Assembly: GCA_033297205.1 (NCBI GenBank) | Contig: MU859110.1 | Location: forward strand, 124,001-188,000 | Direction of reading: 5' to 3' | DNA: 64,000 nucleotides | Source: Pseudoneurospora amorphoporcata | Lineage: Eukaryota > Ascomycota > Sordariomycetes > Sordariales > Sordariaceae | Part shown: one piece after another, positions 1-11,353 of the stretch | Layout: each line of letters starts with the position of its first letter | Position numbering within the stretch: the stretch's first letter is position 1 | The notes under the pieces: generated by a model | The model's database searches: none | What the model saw: only the letters and a program-made list of their open reading frames with translations | What the model was told of the DNA's origin: nothing | Position numbers and translations under genes: made by a program

Positions 1-1089
1 CTTCTGTTTCCTTAATTCGCGTATGTTTCCATCCTGCTGGTCACATAAATCGCGTAGGGTATTTATCCGGTCGTCATCCTTCCTCCTCTCCTCTAGAAGA
101 CTGGCGATCTCGGTTCGCATCTTGGCCACAGTTCGCTTGACTTCCTCCCCTTGTTCCTTCCAGTGACTGCTGATGGCGTTATATCGGCCCTCCATAAGAG
201 CTGCGAGGTTGGCTGCTTCGTCGACTTGTTTCTTGGCGTCGGCCTTTACACGCTCCATCTCGTCCTTCCACGTCCGCTCACGCTCGCCTGCGTCCAAGGC
301 CCGCTTCCGCTCCAGATCAACAGTCTCCTGCAGGCTTGCCACCTGTCGTTCCTTACGCGCCAGGAGTGTCTTTGTTACGTTGGCCTCCAGTAGCCGGCTT
401 TCATAATCTGCGACCATGCGCTCGAGTTTATCTTCCAACAGTTTCGCTGCATTTTTCGACTCTTCGGCTCGTAACCTTTCGATTTGAATGTCGCGCTTCA
501 GCGTCTCGTTGTCAGACACCAGTTTGTTGATGACGCGCCCCGTCTTGCCTAACCCGGCTTTCCCGATTGTCGAGTCCCATCCCCCGGCAAGGTTGGCCTC
601 GGTAGCGCTTATTGTTTCCTGCATGCTAGATCCTCCGTTGTCTGACATGGGACTCTGTGGTGCTGCCGTTGCGTTCAGGCTGCTGTCTCGGCTGGGGATC
701 TCGAAGCTTGATTTTGTGCCCAGCCTCCTTGGTACATCTAAACTAGATACCGGCTTTTCCGATAGATTGTTGAAGGATGGACTGGGCCTCAGCCTTACAG
801 TCGGTGCAGGTGTCTTGTTCTCTCCGTTTTGTAGCTTCAGTTGGTCCTGAGAGGCAGAACCTATGCTGACAGAGCTGTTCACTGAGCTGGAAAGAGTCGA
901 GTTTCGCGAAGCTGTGTTTGAGGTAGGAACCGTATCGGTACTCGAGTCCTCTGATATCCTGTCGTCGAAGCTAGGGACGGCGCGTATTGTAGAGTTCATT
1001 CGCGAAAGAGATTGCTTGGGTGATTTGGGTGACTCTGGTGCGGAAAGCAGTGATTTGCCGTTGACTCCATTGACAGACGCTCGGGACAT
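1..1089 (-). CDS. she3: She3-like coiled-coil protein, 3' part beyond the window
   Basis: The minus strand is open from an ATG at 1089-1087 to base 1, giving 363 codons with no stop; the rest of the gene lies beyond the window. Residues 1 to about 185 are Ser/Thr/Pro-rich and low in complexity (many SS, SP and NS pairs). From about residue 190 the protein becomes a charged heptad-like coiled coil, entered through the segment KTGRVINKLVSDNETLKRD and continuing with ERLRAEESKNAAKLLEDK. That segment is what I recognise from the filamentous-fungal SWI5-dependent HO expression protein 3 family. In yeast She3 is the adaptor linking myosin V to RNA-binding She2 for mRNA transport. The filamentous relatives share the coiled coil, and their cargo is not evident from sequence. 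No intron is needed in the visible part. Family call fairly sure; function inferred. Confidence 0.72.
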   Translation of the reverse strand, partial: MSRASVNGVNGKSLLSAPESPKSPKQSLSRMNSTIRAVPSFDDRISEDSSTDTVPTSNTASRNSTLSSSVNSSVSIGSASQDQLKLQNGENKTPAPTVRLRPSPSFNNLSEKPVSSLDVPRRLGTKSSFEIPSRDSSLNATAAPQSPMSDNGGSSMQETISATEANLAGGWDSTIGKAGLGKTGRVINKLVSDNETLKRDIQIERLRAEESKNAAKLLEDKLERMVADYESRLLEANVTKTLLARKERQVASLQETVDLERKRALDAGERERTWKDEMERVKADAKKQVDEAANLAALMEGRYNAISSHWKEQGEEVKRTVAKMRTEIASLLEERRKDDDRINTLRDLCDQQDGNIRELRKQK

Positions 1090-3431
1090 GACGACGTTGA
1101 TTGTGTCTTCGGAAGCGTGCGCGAGGGTCGGACAGGGCGAACCGGCGGCCCGGTCAATCACCGGTCGTGCGAACGAAAGTCTTTGTGTAGATTGAATCGA
1201 CCGTTGGAGGCGGAAATTGCGCGGCTTCTATCGTGACAAGCGAGTTCGGCAGGGAAGTCTTTCTTGGTCAATGTCAATGTTAGCCCCAGATTGCTTGAAA
1301 CTTATTGAGTCGTAACGGCGACGGCGAGAATATGGCAAGAGAAGCAATGCAATGGAGAACCTCACGCACTGCAGACAGGTTCCGGGAGAAGGTAAGGCAC
1401 CGTAACAGATACTTGGACAAGCATTCCCGTCCACCGCGGGCGCGGCCAAGGTAACACTGCCTTATTTCTTCCCGACCATTGTGGTTAGGTACATGTATGG
1501 ATGTGCTCATTCGGGCACGGATATCCAGTCCGGGTATTGGCTGGGAAAAGAGGGACATACATACATACCAGCCTCGTCGTCTTGATGAACGGAGAAGGCG
1601 AGGTTATTGTTGCTGGAATCTGGAAGACACTTGAACAGAACGATTGCGCATTCCTTGTCTGGGAGTCAGGTACGGGCAGAGGTTACGACTAGCGGTTGAC
1701 ACTTGGACCCGTTGGCAGCCAGGTTCGTCAGGCACGCCAGGGCTGGCTAGGGGTGCCCCGTCAGTGGCCGCCAGTGCCTGAGGTCTGTGGAATCGGTGGA
1801 ATTGTTCGGTGGATCTACGCGAACTAGACGGCGCACATGGGGAGGCGGGTCGACACTTTCCGGAATTGTGCCCCTGGTGGCCTGTGTGATGTCCCTGAAA
1901 ACCTACCTCTACCTAGAGGTACCTATGCAGGAGTGACACAGCGGGTGTGGTGCTGCTAATACGCTGCTTCTGATGCAGGCCGTTTGTCCGAATTGGGACG
2001 GAGATTTTGTTTTGACTGACAACGACCTCAAAAGGTTAAGCCCCAGATTCTAAGACTGCCCCGTTTACCTACCTAGGCATGCGTTTAATTGAACGTCGAT
2101 AGCTTAAGGCTTCGCGAATTAGCTACCTCTATCCAGCAATCCCAATTGTCAACTGGAGATTGCAGGCTGTGCCTTCTCCAGGAGGAAGGGGATGAACGTC
2201 AAACGAAGAAAATTGGTTCCACTGCAGCTTCCGAATTGCAGGGTGCCTGACCTGACATTGGTGTGATACAGTTGCCCCGGGATTGCTGTAATGCTGAGAG
2301 GGTGAATAAGATGAGTGAGTTAGTAGGACCCAGTGACCAGAATTACGAACAGACATCAAGGGAGCAGTCTTGATATTTGAATGACGGTCGAAGTTTCCCC
2401 AAGTCAGTCTCTCTTCACGATGCGATGACCACGATGACCTCAACACAGGTGGATTTTGCGGGATAGCACCGCCTAGTGCTACGGCACCTGGGCTCAGCTG
2501 GGCTTCTGGGCCGCAGGGTCTTCACAACAACTTAACGCGGGGACATCCCGGTCCATCATCCCGTCTCTCCCGTCGGGACTGATACAAGTTCTTGAAATGC
2601 CACCATGTTTGCAGCAGATTGTTTGGACGGTTGGCTCAAGGCTTTGATTATCTAGTACCTAGCTAAACTAGCGATCATCAACTTTTGGTGAAATGCGGAT
2701 AGCTTCAGGGCCAGTTCTGTGATGTCGATTCAACCCTCCAGCACTAAGGTAGGCACGTCAGTCGTACCTGCTTTAACTCGGCCATTAGTTCTACCTCTAG
2801 TGTGACGGGAACTGCCGCCATATTGCACCTTCCTGACCTCGAAGACTTCGGAATATGCCTATATTATTCCCGCCGAATATTAGCTCGGACCCTGTCCTGA
2901 CCGCTGTTGATCTTGCATCGGGTCCGAGGGAAAGCCGGCCGGCGGACCTGTGACGTAGATGCTTTTAGTCCCTTAAAGGTGAGGTCGACCTCTTGCAGTT
3001 TACTTCACATGCCCGCGGATTAGGGTTACATATCTAGTAACCCCTTTTCGTAACTCAACTGACATCTAGTTCTAGCGGTTATCACGCTCTTTGGTGCCAA
3101 CGATGAGCTGCGCCCACTGTAGCAGCGGCAATGCCTGACGAATCTATCTACTTCTACAAGGTATTTATTTTCTCAAAGAAGTATGTAGCCTGCCTTTTGT
3201 AAACCTATTCCCGCTCCATTGTTATTTGCAAACCACCTCTTCGATAGCCACTGCTTGAGGACTCTGTAATCCAATGCATAAGCAGAGATATCATACTCGC
3301 TTCCTCCCGCCCAAGCCTTTATGTCCATCCGAATATCATCACGAGCCATACCAATGCCTTAAAGACTGTTCTGGAGGCAATAAAACCCTCCCGTCTTCAT
3401 GTTACCACATTATACGACGCAGATATCAGGT
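1090..3431. other. Intergenic stretch, no supported gene
   Basis: This 2.3 kb separates the start of the She3-like gene from the 3' end of pta1. Short open frames on both strands have no family resemblance, no splice logic and no codon pattern. The stretch contains several copies of the ACCTACCT/CTAGGTA type of motif (around 1907-1925 and 2067-2080), common in intergenic DNA of these fungi. I see no tRNA, 5S rRNA or transposon ends. Confidence 0.5.
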
Positions 3432-6200
3432 TCATGCAGTCATCGTCTGCGAACCATTACCACTAGAGACACCATCAGCGGCAGCATGAGCCTCTAGCAA
3501 TTTAGGCCGCCACTTGCGGAGGTATTTCTCCGCCAGAGGGCGAGCATCCTCATCTGAAGTTTCAAACATGTCAGCAATCAGATCCTTTAAACATGGTCGG
3601 GAAAACAAAACTTACACTCGAGCCAAATTTCATACACGGTATCCAGAGCAAGCTCCCTCGCTGGCGGCTTGAACATCATCAAGTACAGCAGACTAGTCAT
3701 AGCCAGCTGGACCGTGGTGGGATCGCTGCAAAGACCCTTCAGGCGACCGAGAAGCTCTCTGCTGAGATGCGGAATCTCCGATAGGAACCGTGTAAGAACC
3801 TTGTCTTGAGCCGTGATATAACTGAGGAAGCCATCCATCAGACGCAACGCGCACCGCTCGTAGTTCAGTGGCGCACCAAGTCCCTCACGTTTCGCCAGCT
3901 GGTCATTGTACCACTCCTCGCAGCACCACGCCACGGCCACCTCAATACGGCGCCGCCAGTCTTCGAGGACGTAGTTGAAAAGCATTTCGCGAATCAGGTT
4001 GCCCAGGCTCATCTGTGGGTGGCCAAGAGCGGTAGCATCCGCCTCGGTCTTGATATCGTCCTCCAGGCCCATGGTGCTGCGGGTTGCAAGGCGCGTGATC
4101 AGTGTAAGCCATGAGTCACGATCATGCGAGTTGGCGGCAAGTCGGTTGAGGCCAGCCTTGGGTTTGCGGACAAGAGGGTCCTCGAGACCTGAGAGAGGCC
4201 CAAATATGCGCATGGCAGTGATCTGGCTGACTTTGGCAACAGTGTCGGGGTTGAGAACAGGCGGGGGCGGGAGCCTGAACGGGCCGAGAGCCAAGGGCTC
4301 AGAGTTCTGCTCGGGTGGTGCCTCGGGAGGCGCGTTATCGAGCTTGTTGAGTATTTGCTCGGTATCTTCGGCAGCAGTATAGAGGTCGGGCTCGTAATCA
4401 TCGTCATCATCCACGAGGCCCAAGACAGCCGTCCCAGAATTAGCCGGGGCTTGTTGCGCTGTCGCCGTTCCTACAACCGGCACCGGGACTGGTGGCACGG
4501 CAGGTGCCGCGGCATACAAAGCAATTAATCGATCACGGACTCCCTGTGACAGTGTCAGCATTGCTACTCCACGTTGAAGAAAAGAAAAACAGGGCAGCTG
4601 AAATCTTACGTTAATGGCCAAATCAAGCTGCCCCTGGTCGAGGGACGCCAGCGTCCTGATATTGATTCTAGCAGTTAACGGGGCAGGCACTACGGTTACA
4701 TCAAAGCCCTGCAAGCCTGTGTTGTTGGTGAGACTGAACACTTCAGCCAGAGTGTGTGGTCCTGGCGCGAGTGGTTGGATGCGAAGCGGAGGTTGGGGTG
4801 CGGCTGCCTCCGTCTTTTGCCTCTTCACATCACCATGACCTGCAGCAGCCTGCTCAGGAAGAGCCCGCTTGCGGTTCGCTTCGTTGAAGATCTCATCTCG
4901 GGAACGCATCAGTCTTTGAATCTGTTGAGAGATTCGCGGAGCCAACGGGTTGTCTGGGTCCCTGTTTTAAGTTAGCAATAGACCGTGAGCGGTGTCAGAA
5001 TATTTCTTACCTCCTAAGGATATTACCCAAGAAGGACAGCGTGGTCTTCGTCATTGACTTGATGAGAACTTTGTTCTTAGGGGTCATGGGGGAGTTGGCC
5101 AGTTTCAGAGGGTTGAAGTTGAGAGCCGCATTTATGATACGGTTGGAGGTGGCAGGACGAGTGCGGGCAAGAATGGCCAGAGTGTTGAGAGTGGCATCTA
5201 CAATTAGAACATCACTGGACAAGACAATAAGAAGGGTGGTTAGCCAGTTATGCATATGAAGAAAGACAACCTTTACGTACCTGCCGTTATCCTGAAGACC
5301 ACCAAGCATTCTGTCAAGGAGGCCAATGGCTTCAGCCTCGAGAGACCGAGGGTCTAGGAGATTTTGATTAGGAGTAATCATGTTCAGGTTGACATCCAAG
5401 CCAGAATGCTGCCATCAACTGTCAGTAAATAGCCCAAGGACGCGAGGAAGACTGTATTAACCTTCGGTTCCGCCCCGTTTGACGCCGTCTGAGCAAGGAT
5501 AACTCGTTGAACAAACTTGATACAGCATAGCTTGACCGGCGTGGGAGCGCCCTCCCAGATTGACAATATCTTCGATTTTATCGCTGACATAGCTAGCCAG
5601 GACTGGGGGTGATAGGTGTTGGAAATACTGTGCGGCAAGATGGTCAGTAACCAGGTGACATGAAGAGATTTGCTGAACTGGCCCGGATAAAACCGTGGTA
5701 ACCCCCGAAGACATGTGTGTCTGATGGAGTGCAGGAGTAGCAGACGATTGGGAACCATAACATGGGATATCATGGACATCAGACACACAGTATACGAGAC
5801 CACATAGCGCGGAAGACAAGGCCATCGACCCTAGTAGGTGCATTACTTACATCCATCTCACGACAACTGGATACGCACTTGCCGCCGCCATGATACCAGC
5901 CTTGAGTACTAGAGGATCCTGATCAGGAGCTTCCACCAGCGACCCTAGCGCGCCCGCGTCTATTACGGATATAGTCAAGTCATCCTTCTCTTGCGTCCTC
6001 AAAGCTGGACAAGCGAGCGCTTCGGCGATAAACTCGGCGGCCCATCTGCGCAGGTCGACGGGACTAGACGCGGCCGTAAGGGGGAAAATACCCTGAACGA
6101 TCTGTTTGAAATAGGCAGGGCTTTCGAAAGCCATCTTGCGGGCATTGTTGAGCTGCTGCATTTGCTCGCTCGTCGAAGGCGTCTTTACAGGGGAAGCCAT
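3432..6200 (-). CDS. pta1: Pta1/symplekin, mRNA 3'-end processing scaffold
   Basis: Seven exons on the minus strand: 6200-5851, 5627-5462, 5408-5281, 5214-5011, 4961-4610, 4543-3616 and 3553-3432. The phases join cleanly to 749 residues. Characteristic parts are the N-terminal helical repeat region (ARKMAFESPAYFKQIVQGIF near residue 20), the segment SAIKSKILSIWEGAPTPVKL near 130, LEAEAIGLLDRMLGGLQDN near 195, and a C-terminal helical region ending LEYEDARPLAEKYLRKWRPK. Pta1 (symplekin in animals) is a scaffold of the cleavage and polyadenylation factor and helps tie 3'-end cleavage to the Ssu72 phosphatase in the nucleus. An acidic, proline-rich linker lies in the middle (GLVDDDDDYEPD). The 66-base intron 4609-4544 is in frame, so an unspliced reading would add 22 residues. 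Start chosen at the ATG that gives MASPVKTPSTSEQ; an in-frame ATG lies three codons upstream. Confidence 0.88.
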
Positions 6201-7166
6201 GGTGATCAACGGGCAGATATATGCACTGCGCTACCCGGGTGTAGTGAGGGGCGTGTGATATATGGACAGAGATCGTTGCTGGTGTGATCGCAAGACGTAA
6301 CAACGAAGTGGGTGCAAGTATGTGATTGTGATGTAGGTCAAAAGAGTCTACGAAGGGCTGCTTGCTGGATGGGTGCGCAGTTGCAAAGCGCAATCGATCA
6401 AGCCCAGGCAACACAGCTTCTCTAGCTGCGCCCGTTGTCCTCGACCAAAGACTTAATCCAGAGACAACCCCAAATTCCGTTGTATATTGATTCCAATAGA
6501 CCCAGGACAATGTTACTCATCCTACGCGACGTGGAAGCGCTGCGTATTGCCCCGTCCTCGTCTCGTGGTGAGTCGGCGTCCGTCGAGAGTTGCGATTGTT
6601 GCTGGTGTCCTAGCCGGTGTCGCTCAGCAAATAGCAGGAAGCAGTTGAATTGGTAGCCAGTTCGAGAGCCTTCGTTGATGATCCTCTTGAACAATCAACG
6701 GTGTCGCGCAGTTCCAAGGCGAGCTCCTTCGTAGTGATTTTGTGTGGTAGTTGTGTGGTGAATGGATGGTGCAGTGGCAGTTTATAACTGGAGCTTTCCC
6801 TGGAAACCTTCTTGACGCGCCGTCATTGTCTTGAAGAAAGTGGCAGGGGCAGGGTGTTGGTGCACGGATCATACTGTGTATTGGGCAGGTACAGAGGTAC
6901 CTACACCAAGCGCATGTGGTGATCATGCCTGCCGCGGCCTTGATTGCCTGCCGGTTGTGTGCAAGAACACCCGAACTACAGCGGGCACCCAGAGCACAGC
7001 GCTGATGAGAGCTGATAAGCTTTCTAGTGCACCGTAGAAGCATACGGCAACATCCGACCCACCCATCTTTTTCCTGGATCCGTCTGCTGTCTCGAAGACG
7101 ACATCATCCGGTCCTAGAGCTGCTCACCATTGCTTTGCTTCTGATATCGGTCAGTTTAATAGCAAC
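6201..7166. promoter_or_regulatory. Divergent promoter region between pta1 and coa3
   Basis: This 1 kb lies between two genes transcribed away from each other, so it must hold both promoters. I see no TATA box at a convincing distance and no coding frame that continues either gene. Open frames in the region are short and compositionally random. Confidence 0.45.
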
Positions 7167-7585
7167 ATGTCCGGGTGAGTGGGCGATTCGACCTTGTCAA
7201 GTTTCCGCCCACAACAGCACTAATCGCAAACATGAACAGCACCCCACGTCCCAACTCCGGTTACTATGACCGCAACTACCGCCAGTCGGCGGCTCTGATT
7301 CGCGCGCGTCGTCCGTACATCTTCAAGAACGCTGTTCTCGGTGCCAGCATTACCGCTTTCACCCTCGCCGTCTGTATGTAGCCCGACCTTTTCTACACAC
7401 CTACATGAGACCTTCTACAACCCGAAGACAAGACTACACGATTTATTACCCACCACCGCCGTCCTGCCCGCCGACTATATAAAACCTTTGAGCTGACGAA
7501 CCGTCCCTCCTTTCTAGATGCCTATACCCTGAACGTTGTCGGCCAGGACGAATTCGAGGACGTTAGGGTTCCCGAGAAGAAATGA
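7167..7585 (+). CDS. coa3: Coa3, cytochrome c oxidase assembly factor 3
   Basis: Three exons: 7167-7174, 7240-7373 and 7518-7585, giving 69 residues. The first exon holds only ATGTCCGG. The first intron has a GTGAGT donor, a CACTAATC branch site and a CAG acceptor. The protein has the Coa3/CCDC56 layout: a short basic matrix-side head (SAALIRARRPYIFKN), one membrane-spanning segment (AVLGASITAFTLAVYAYTL, about residues 31-49) and a short acidic tail (GQDEFEDVRVPEKK). Coa3 sits in the mitochondrial inner membrane and, with Cox14, holds newly made Cox1 and couples its synthesis to complex IV assembly. An in-frame ATG at 7232 could instead start the protein as MNSTPRP without the first splice; the good intron signals favour the spliced MSGTPRP form. 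Confidence 0.85.
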
Positions 7586-8205
7586 GCAGAAGTAATATGA
7601 GCTCTGTGGCGTGGGCCGCTACGGACAGGCACGGTCATCCACGAGGGCGGCCCCGGCCGTGTACATTATGATGGCGTTCAGGGGACGGAACAGGACGGAA
7701 CAGGGCGGAACACAGCTTTTTGGATGGAATGAGGAGTCAAGAAACCCCCTCGTGCAGGAGTTCACACCCCAGCCGTGTTGTATTTGTGATTTGGGAGTAT
7801 CCAAAAGGGTACCTTCTTCGTTAACAGGCATATATATATCCCGACCATATCTTCGTATGTAAAGGGGGCAAGGAGTGAGAGGCCCCAAAGCCCCAAACGC
7901 TCAGTATAACAACTTGCCCAGCTACCCTGCACTGGCATATACACATTTGGTCGACTTAGTTAGCCAACGAACATCCCACCCGTACTCCGAACTTCAAACC
8001 TCCCAAACACGCCAACTGTGAAATAAATCATCTATGAACCCCATAAACTCCTTCCCACCGTCGCTCAATGCTGCAACAAGCACAGAGCGGAGCAAAACAC
8101 CATTCATGCCTGACTAGATAATCCGAATGCCCCTGAAGAAAATAAACAAAAATCTGTCTGCTTGAAGTGATTTTGACCATGCTTCCCGGTAGTGCTCCTA
8201 AGCGT
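7586..8205. other. Convergent 3' ends, no gene
   Basis: Coa3 (+) and the Dep1-like gene (-) end toward each other here. The 620 bases should contain both 3' untranslated regions and polyadenylation signals. No coding region or structured RNA is visible. Confidence 0.45.
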
Positions 8206-10488
8206 TCATGAAGCTTGAGGAACTCCTTCCCGCTTCATTGCTTGTTCTGGCCCAAGTTTGCCACTCTTCACTGGCTCATGAGCACCAGAGGCATGCCCCT
8301 TTTGCATATGAACCGGGTGCCCGTCCCCGTTGACTGCAACGAATCCATTTGTGGTATAAGGAGCCATAGGTTGCTGCGAGTGATGTCGGGGTCCAGAGGG
8401 GGGCCCAGCAAAAGGCACCTCGTGATGTAGTTGTTGCCGCTGCATTTGATGGGCTGGGTGATTTGGGTTCGCCCAAGGTGTTTGTTCGATAAACTGTTCC
8501 CCAGCCGGACCCAGGGGAGTTCGACCAAATGGAAGTCCGGCGGAGGAATACTCTTGGTGGAAAGCGGGAGGATAGTTAGGTATAGGCCGAGGGGCAGGCT
8601 CGCGAGATCGCTACAGACGCAGTTAGTAGGTGTACCTAGGCAGTATGCATTGAGGTACCTTGAATACTCACAGCTATAGCTTCGAGATCGTTTTCCACCT
8701 GATCCTCCGATGCGCCATGTATTGGTGGCGCAGCAGGGAATCCAACGTGTTTGGCAAAGCCCGACAGGATCGACACTTCTTTATTGTACGCAACAGCGTT
8801 GCGAATACTCTGCGTTTTGGCGGTGGGGTAATGGATTCCGTAGTCGGGTATAGCGTTGGCAAACCGTCTGCGCTCTTGTTGTATATCGTACCATTCCTGG
8901 CCAAGCTCCTCGAGCACCTTCTCTCGCGACTCGCGCACGGCTTGATGGTAATGAGACAGGATCTGAGCTCGTTCTGCCACCGCGCGTCTCTGAAGCATCG
9001 CCATTCTGAATTGTAACTCGAGGGTGCTGGTCTTTATCCGCTCCTCTCGTCGGGAATTCAGACACTGTAGCATCGCAAGATACTCGGGATGGGTGGGGTT
9101 TTCGCAGGTAAGCATGGCTTCTTCCTGATTGAGCAGTTCTAGACGTTCCTGATAAAGACTGTGAAGCTGTTAGGTCTAGTCCGAAAATGAAAACGATGTC
9201 GGGCAAACTCACCGCTCCCGGAAACTGCTGAAGTTTCTCTCAATTGCTGTAAGCTCTTCCCAGGCGGACTTCTTTCGCTCCACTGCGGTCATCGATTAGT
9301 ATGTGCAAGAAATATTATGCAAGAAATATTGGACCGAAGGATGGAGTTTCACATACGCTCTTCTTCGTTTCTGTGGGCTGCTTCGGCCTCCTCATCGACA
9401 TCGTCTATTGGGTCCTCTTCAGCTTGCGCTCCGGAGTCTTCGACGGCAACAACATCTGCGTCAGCAGAAGCGTCGGCATTTGTCTCTTCAACATCATCCC
9501 CGCCTGGTACATCAGGGGTCGGGATCTTTCTTTTTTTCGCGGCACCGCGTTTGCCTTTTTTGGTCCGACCGTCTGTCGCGTCTTCTTCGATCGCCTCGGC
9601 GGGCTCCGTTTCATCCTTCGCTGCACTATCGGCTCCGGCCGTGGTGACTGGCTCACCATTATTATCTTCCTCGGCAGACTGATTGCCGCTTCCGGAGTTC
9701 GTCGAAATGACCTCGATATCAACGACAGGCACGTCATCAGCTGACAGCTCTTCGGGCGAGGTATTTGAGTCGGCCCGCTTCTTGGGCGGTTGGCTGAGAC
9801 CTTGCTGCTCGGCAATCGAGGAGCGTTTCCGCTTCAGGGTATCATGTCGAGATGATAATGTAAGGACTGTTTCGGTCGAGGCGGAAACTGCTTGTACTTT
9901 CTTCGCCAGCACGGGAGATCGCGAAGGTGGTAGTTCGGCAGCAGATTCGGGCTCTTCAGGCTCTTCCTCGCTCAGCTCTTCGGATGCATCTTCGTCGCCC
10001 TCTTCTGCCTCTTCTGAGGGTGTGTTTCGCCCGCTGGCGGTGTTTTCGGGTTCGTAATCAGCTTTGATTTGCTGCTGAAGCTTGCTGGGGCTGCGCTCGA
10101 ACGTCCGATCGCGGCGGTCGGTGAATTGTCGAGTTCCGGGCTCACCCTCGGTGTCCACGATGTCGTGCGATACTCGATCTTTTGGTGGTGTATCGTAAAG
10201 CCTTTCTGTCTCTGCCTCGGAGTCATTGATATCCACATCCGACAGCTTGCTCTCGTCGTCAGTCTCGGCGCCAAGGTCCGAGTCGGTGGCATCACGATTG
10301 TCAGTTCGGAACGATGCCTCGCGATGTTGAGAGTGGTTGCTGTTCATGTCCAAGTCCATGTCGTCAGGATCTCCATGCTTGTCTTCCACGTCACTGAGTG
10401 GGCTTGAAACATCGCTGGGGCTGTGTTGTAGCAGAGGCGGAGGGGGGCTCGAGAGAGCCAACGACAGCGCGGTGTCACCGGTAGCCAT
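8206..10488 (-). CDS. dep1: Sds3/Dep1-like subunit of an Rpd3-type histone deacetylase complex
   Basis: Four exons: 10488-9357, 9282-9213, 9158-8672 and 8610-8206, giving 697 residues. Residues 1-377 are disordered and very acidic (SDVEDKHGDPDDMDLDMN; EEAEEGDEDASEELSEEEPE) with two basic patches that look nuclear-localising (LKRKRSS; KKGKRGAAKKRK). Residues about 378-540 form the Sds3-like helical domain: WEELTAIERNFSSFRERLYQ, LELLNQEEAMLTCENPTHPE, then SREKVLEELGQEWYDIQQER. The C-terminal 135 residues are Pro/Gln/His-rich. Sds3 and Dep1 are structural subunits of the large Rpd3/Sin3 deacetylase complex that represses transcription. The acidic head and overall length fit Dep1 better than the shorter Sds3, but I cannot separate the two without alignment. 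The branch site in intron 1 (ATACTAATCG) is textbook. Confidence 0.75.
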
Positions 10489-11353
10489 CGCGGATCATAG
10501 AATCTCACGAGATTAAAGCTAAGCAGCGACGCGCCGATGTCGATTTAAGCGGATGGGAAGTGGAAAGTTGAAAGCCACGTAAAATTGAGTAGTGGGCGGC
10601 GGATTGGACTTCCGAACTGCACGGGCAGCTCAAGAACAGCGCCTAGAGTGGTGGCGCGACGAGTAGCGTAATGTGTAATTAATGCTGGAAGGTAGACGAA
10701 TGTGTGTTCGCACACAACGAAATGTCTCGAGGATAGGTATGGCTATCTTGTCGGTACGAGGAAGCGATTGTCGAGAAATGCGGTCGAGGTAGAAGACAGA
10801 TCGGGTGGGTGAGGAGCAGTATCGGGGATTGACGAGACTGGAAGCTGGAGAAGCGCCCACAGCACCGCACCAGCACGACCAACAAATGGGCAACCGGTTT
10901 CTGGGGGTGCCTGCCCGCTTGCCTGCCGCCGCCGCCGGTCCCCCAGCATGCCCAGCGCAGCGCACGACAGAAAGGTGACAACAGGCGGTCAGACTTGGCA
11001 GTTCCGATAACGACTTGATAAGGCGAATTTTTTGGGTGCATCATGTTCCACGGTCCTCGACTCGTCTTGCGATGCGCAGTGGGGAAGGTAGAAACAGCGA
11101 CCCTTGAGACTCTGGACCATTGAACCTTCCGCCCAGAAACTGGTCTTGACTTGTACCACATCCTACCTAGAATCAGAAGCCATTTTTCTCCCAGTTCGAC
11201 TGCTGTACTATTTACAGTCGAGCTTTTCTTTCGCCTTGTCGAACTTCAGTTGTTCCTCTGTGCTCTTATAAACAAGTCAAACACAGCGCTTGATTGGCGA
11301 ACCGTGCAACTTTCCCATCCATTTGCGATCAGACACACGACGCAAACCTCACA
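10489..11353. promoter_or_regulatory. Divergent promoter region between dep1-like gene and nop12
   Basis: Both flanking genes start outward from this 865-base stretch. No coding frame is convincing. Two GC-rich patches (about 10915-10955) alternate with AT-rich DNA. Confidence 0.4.
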
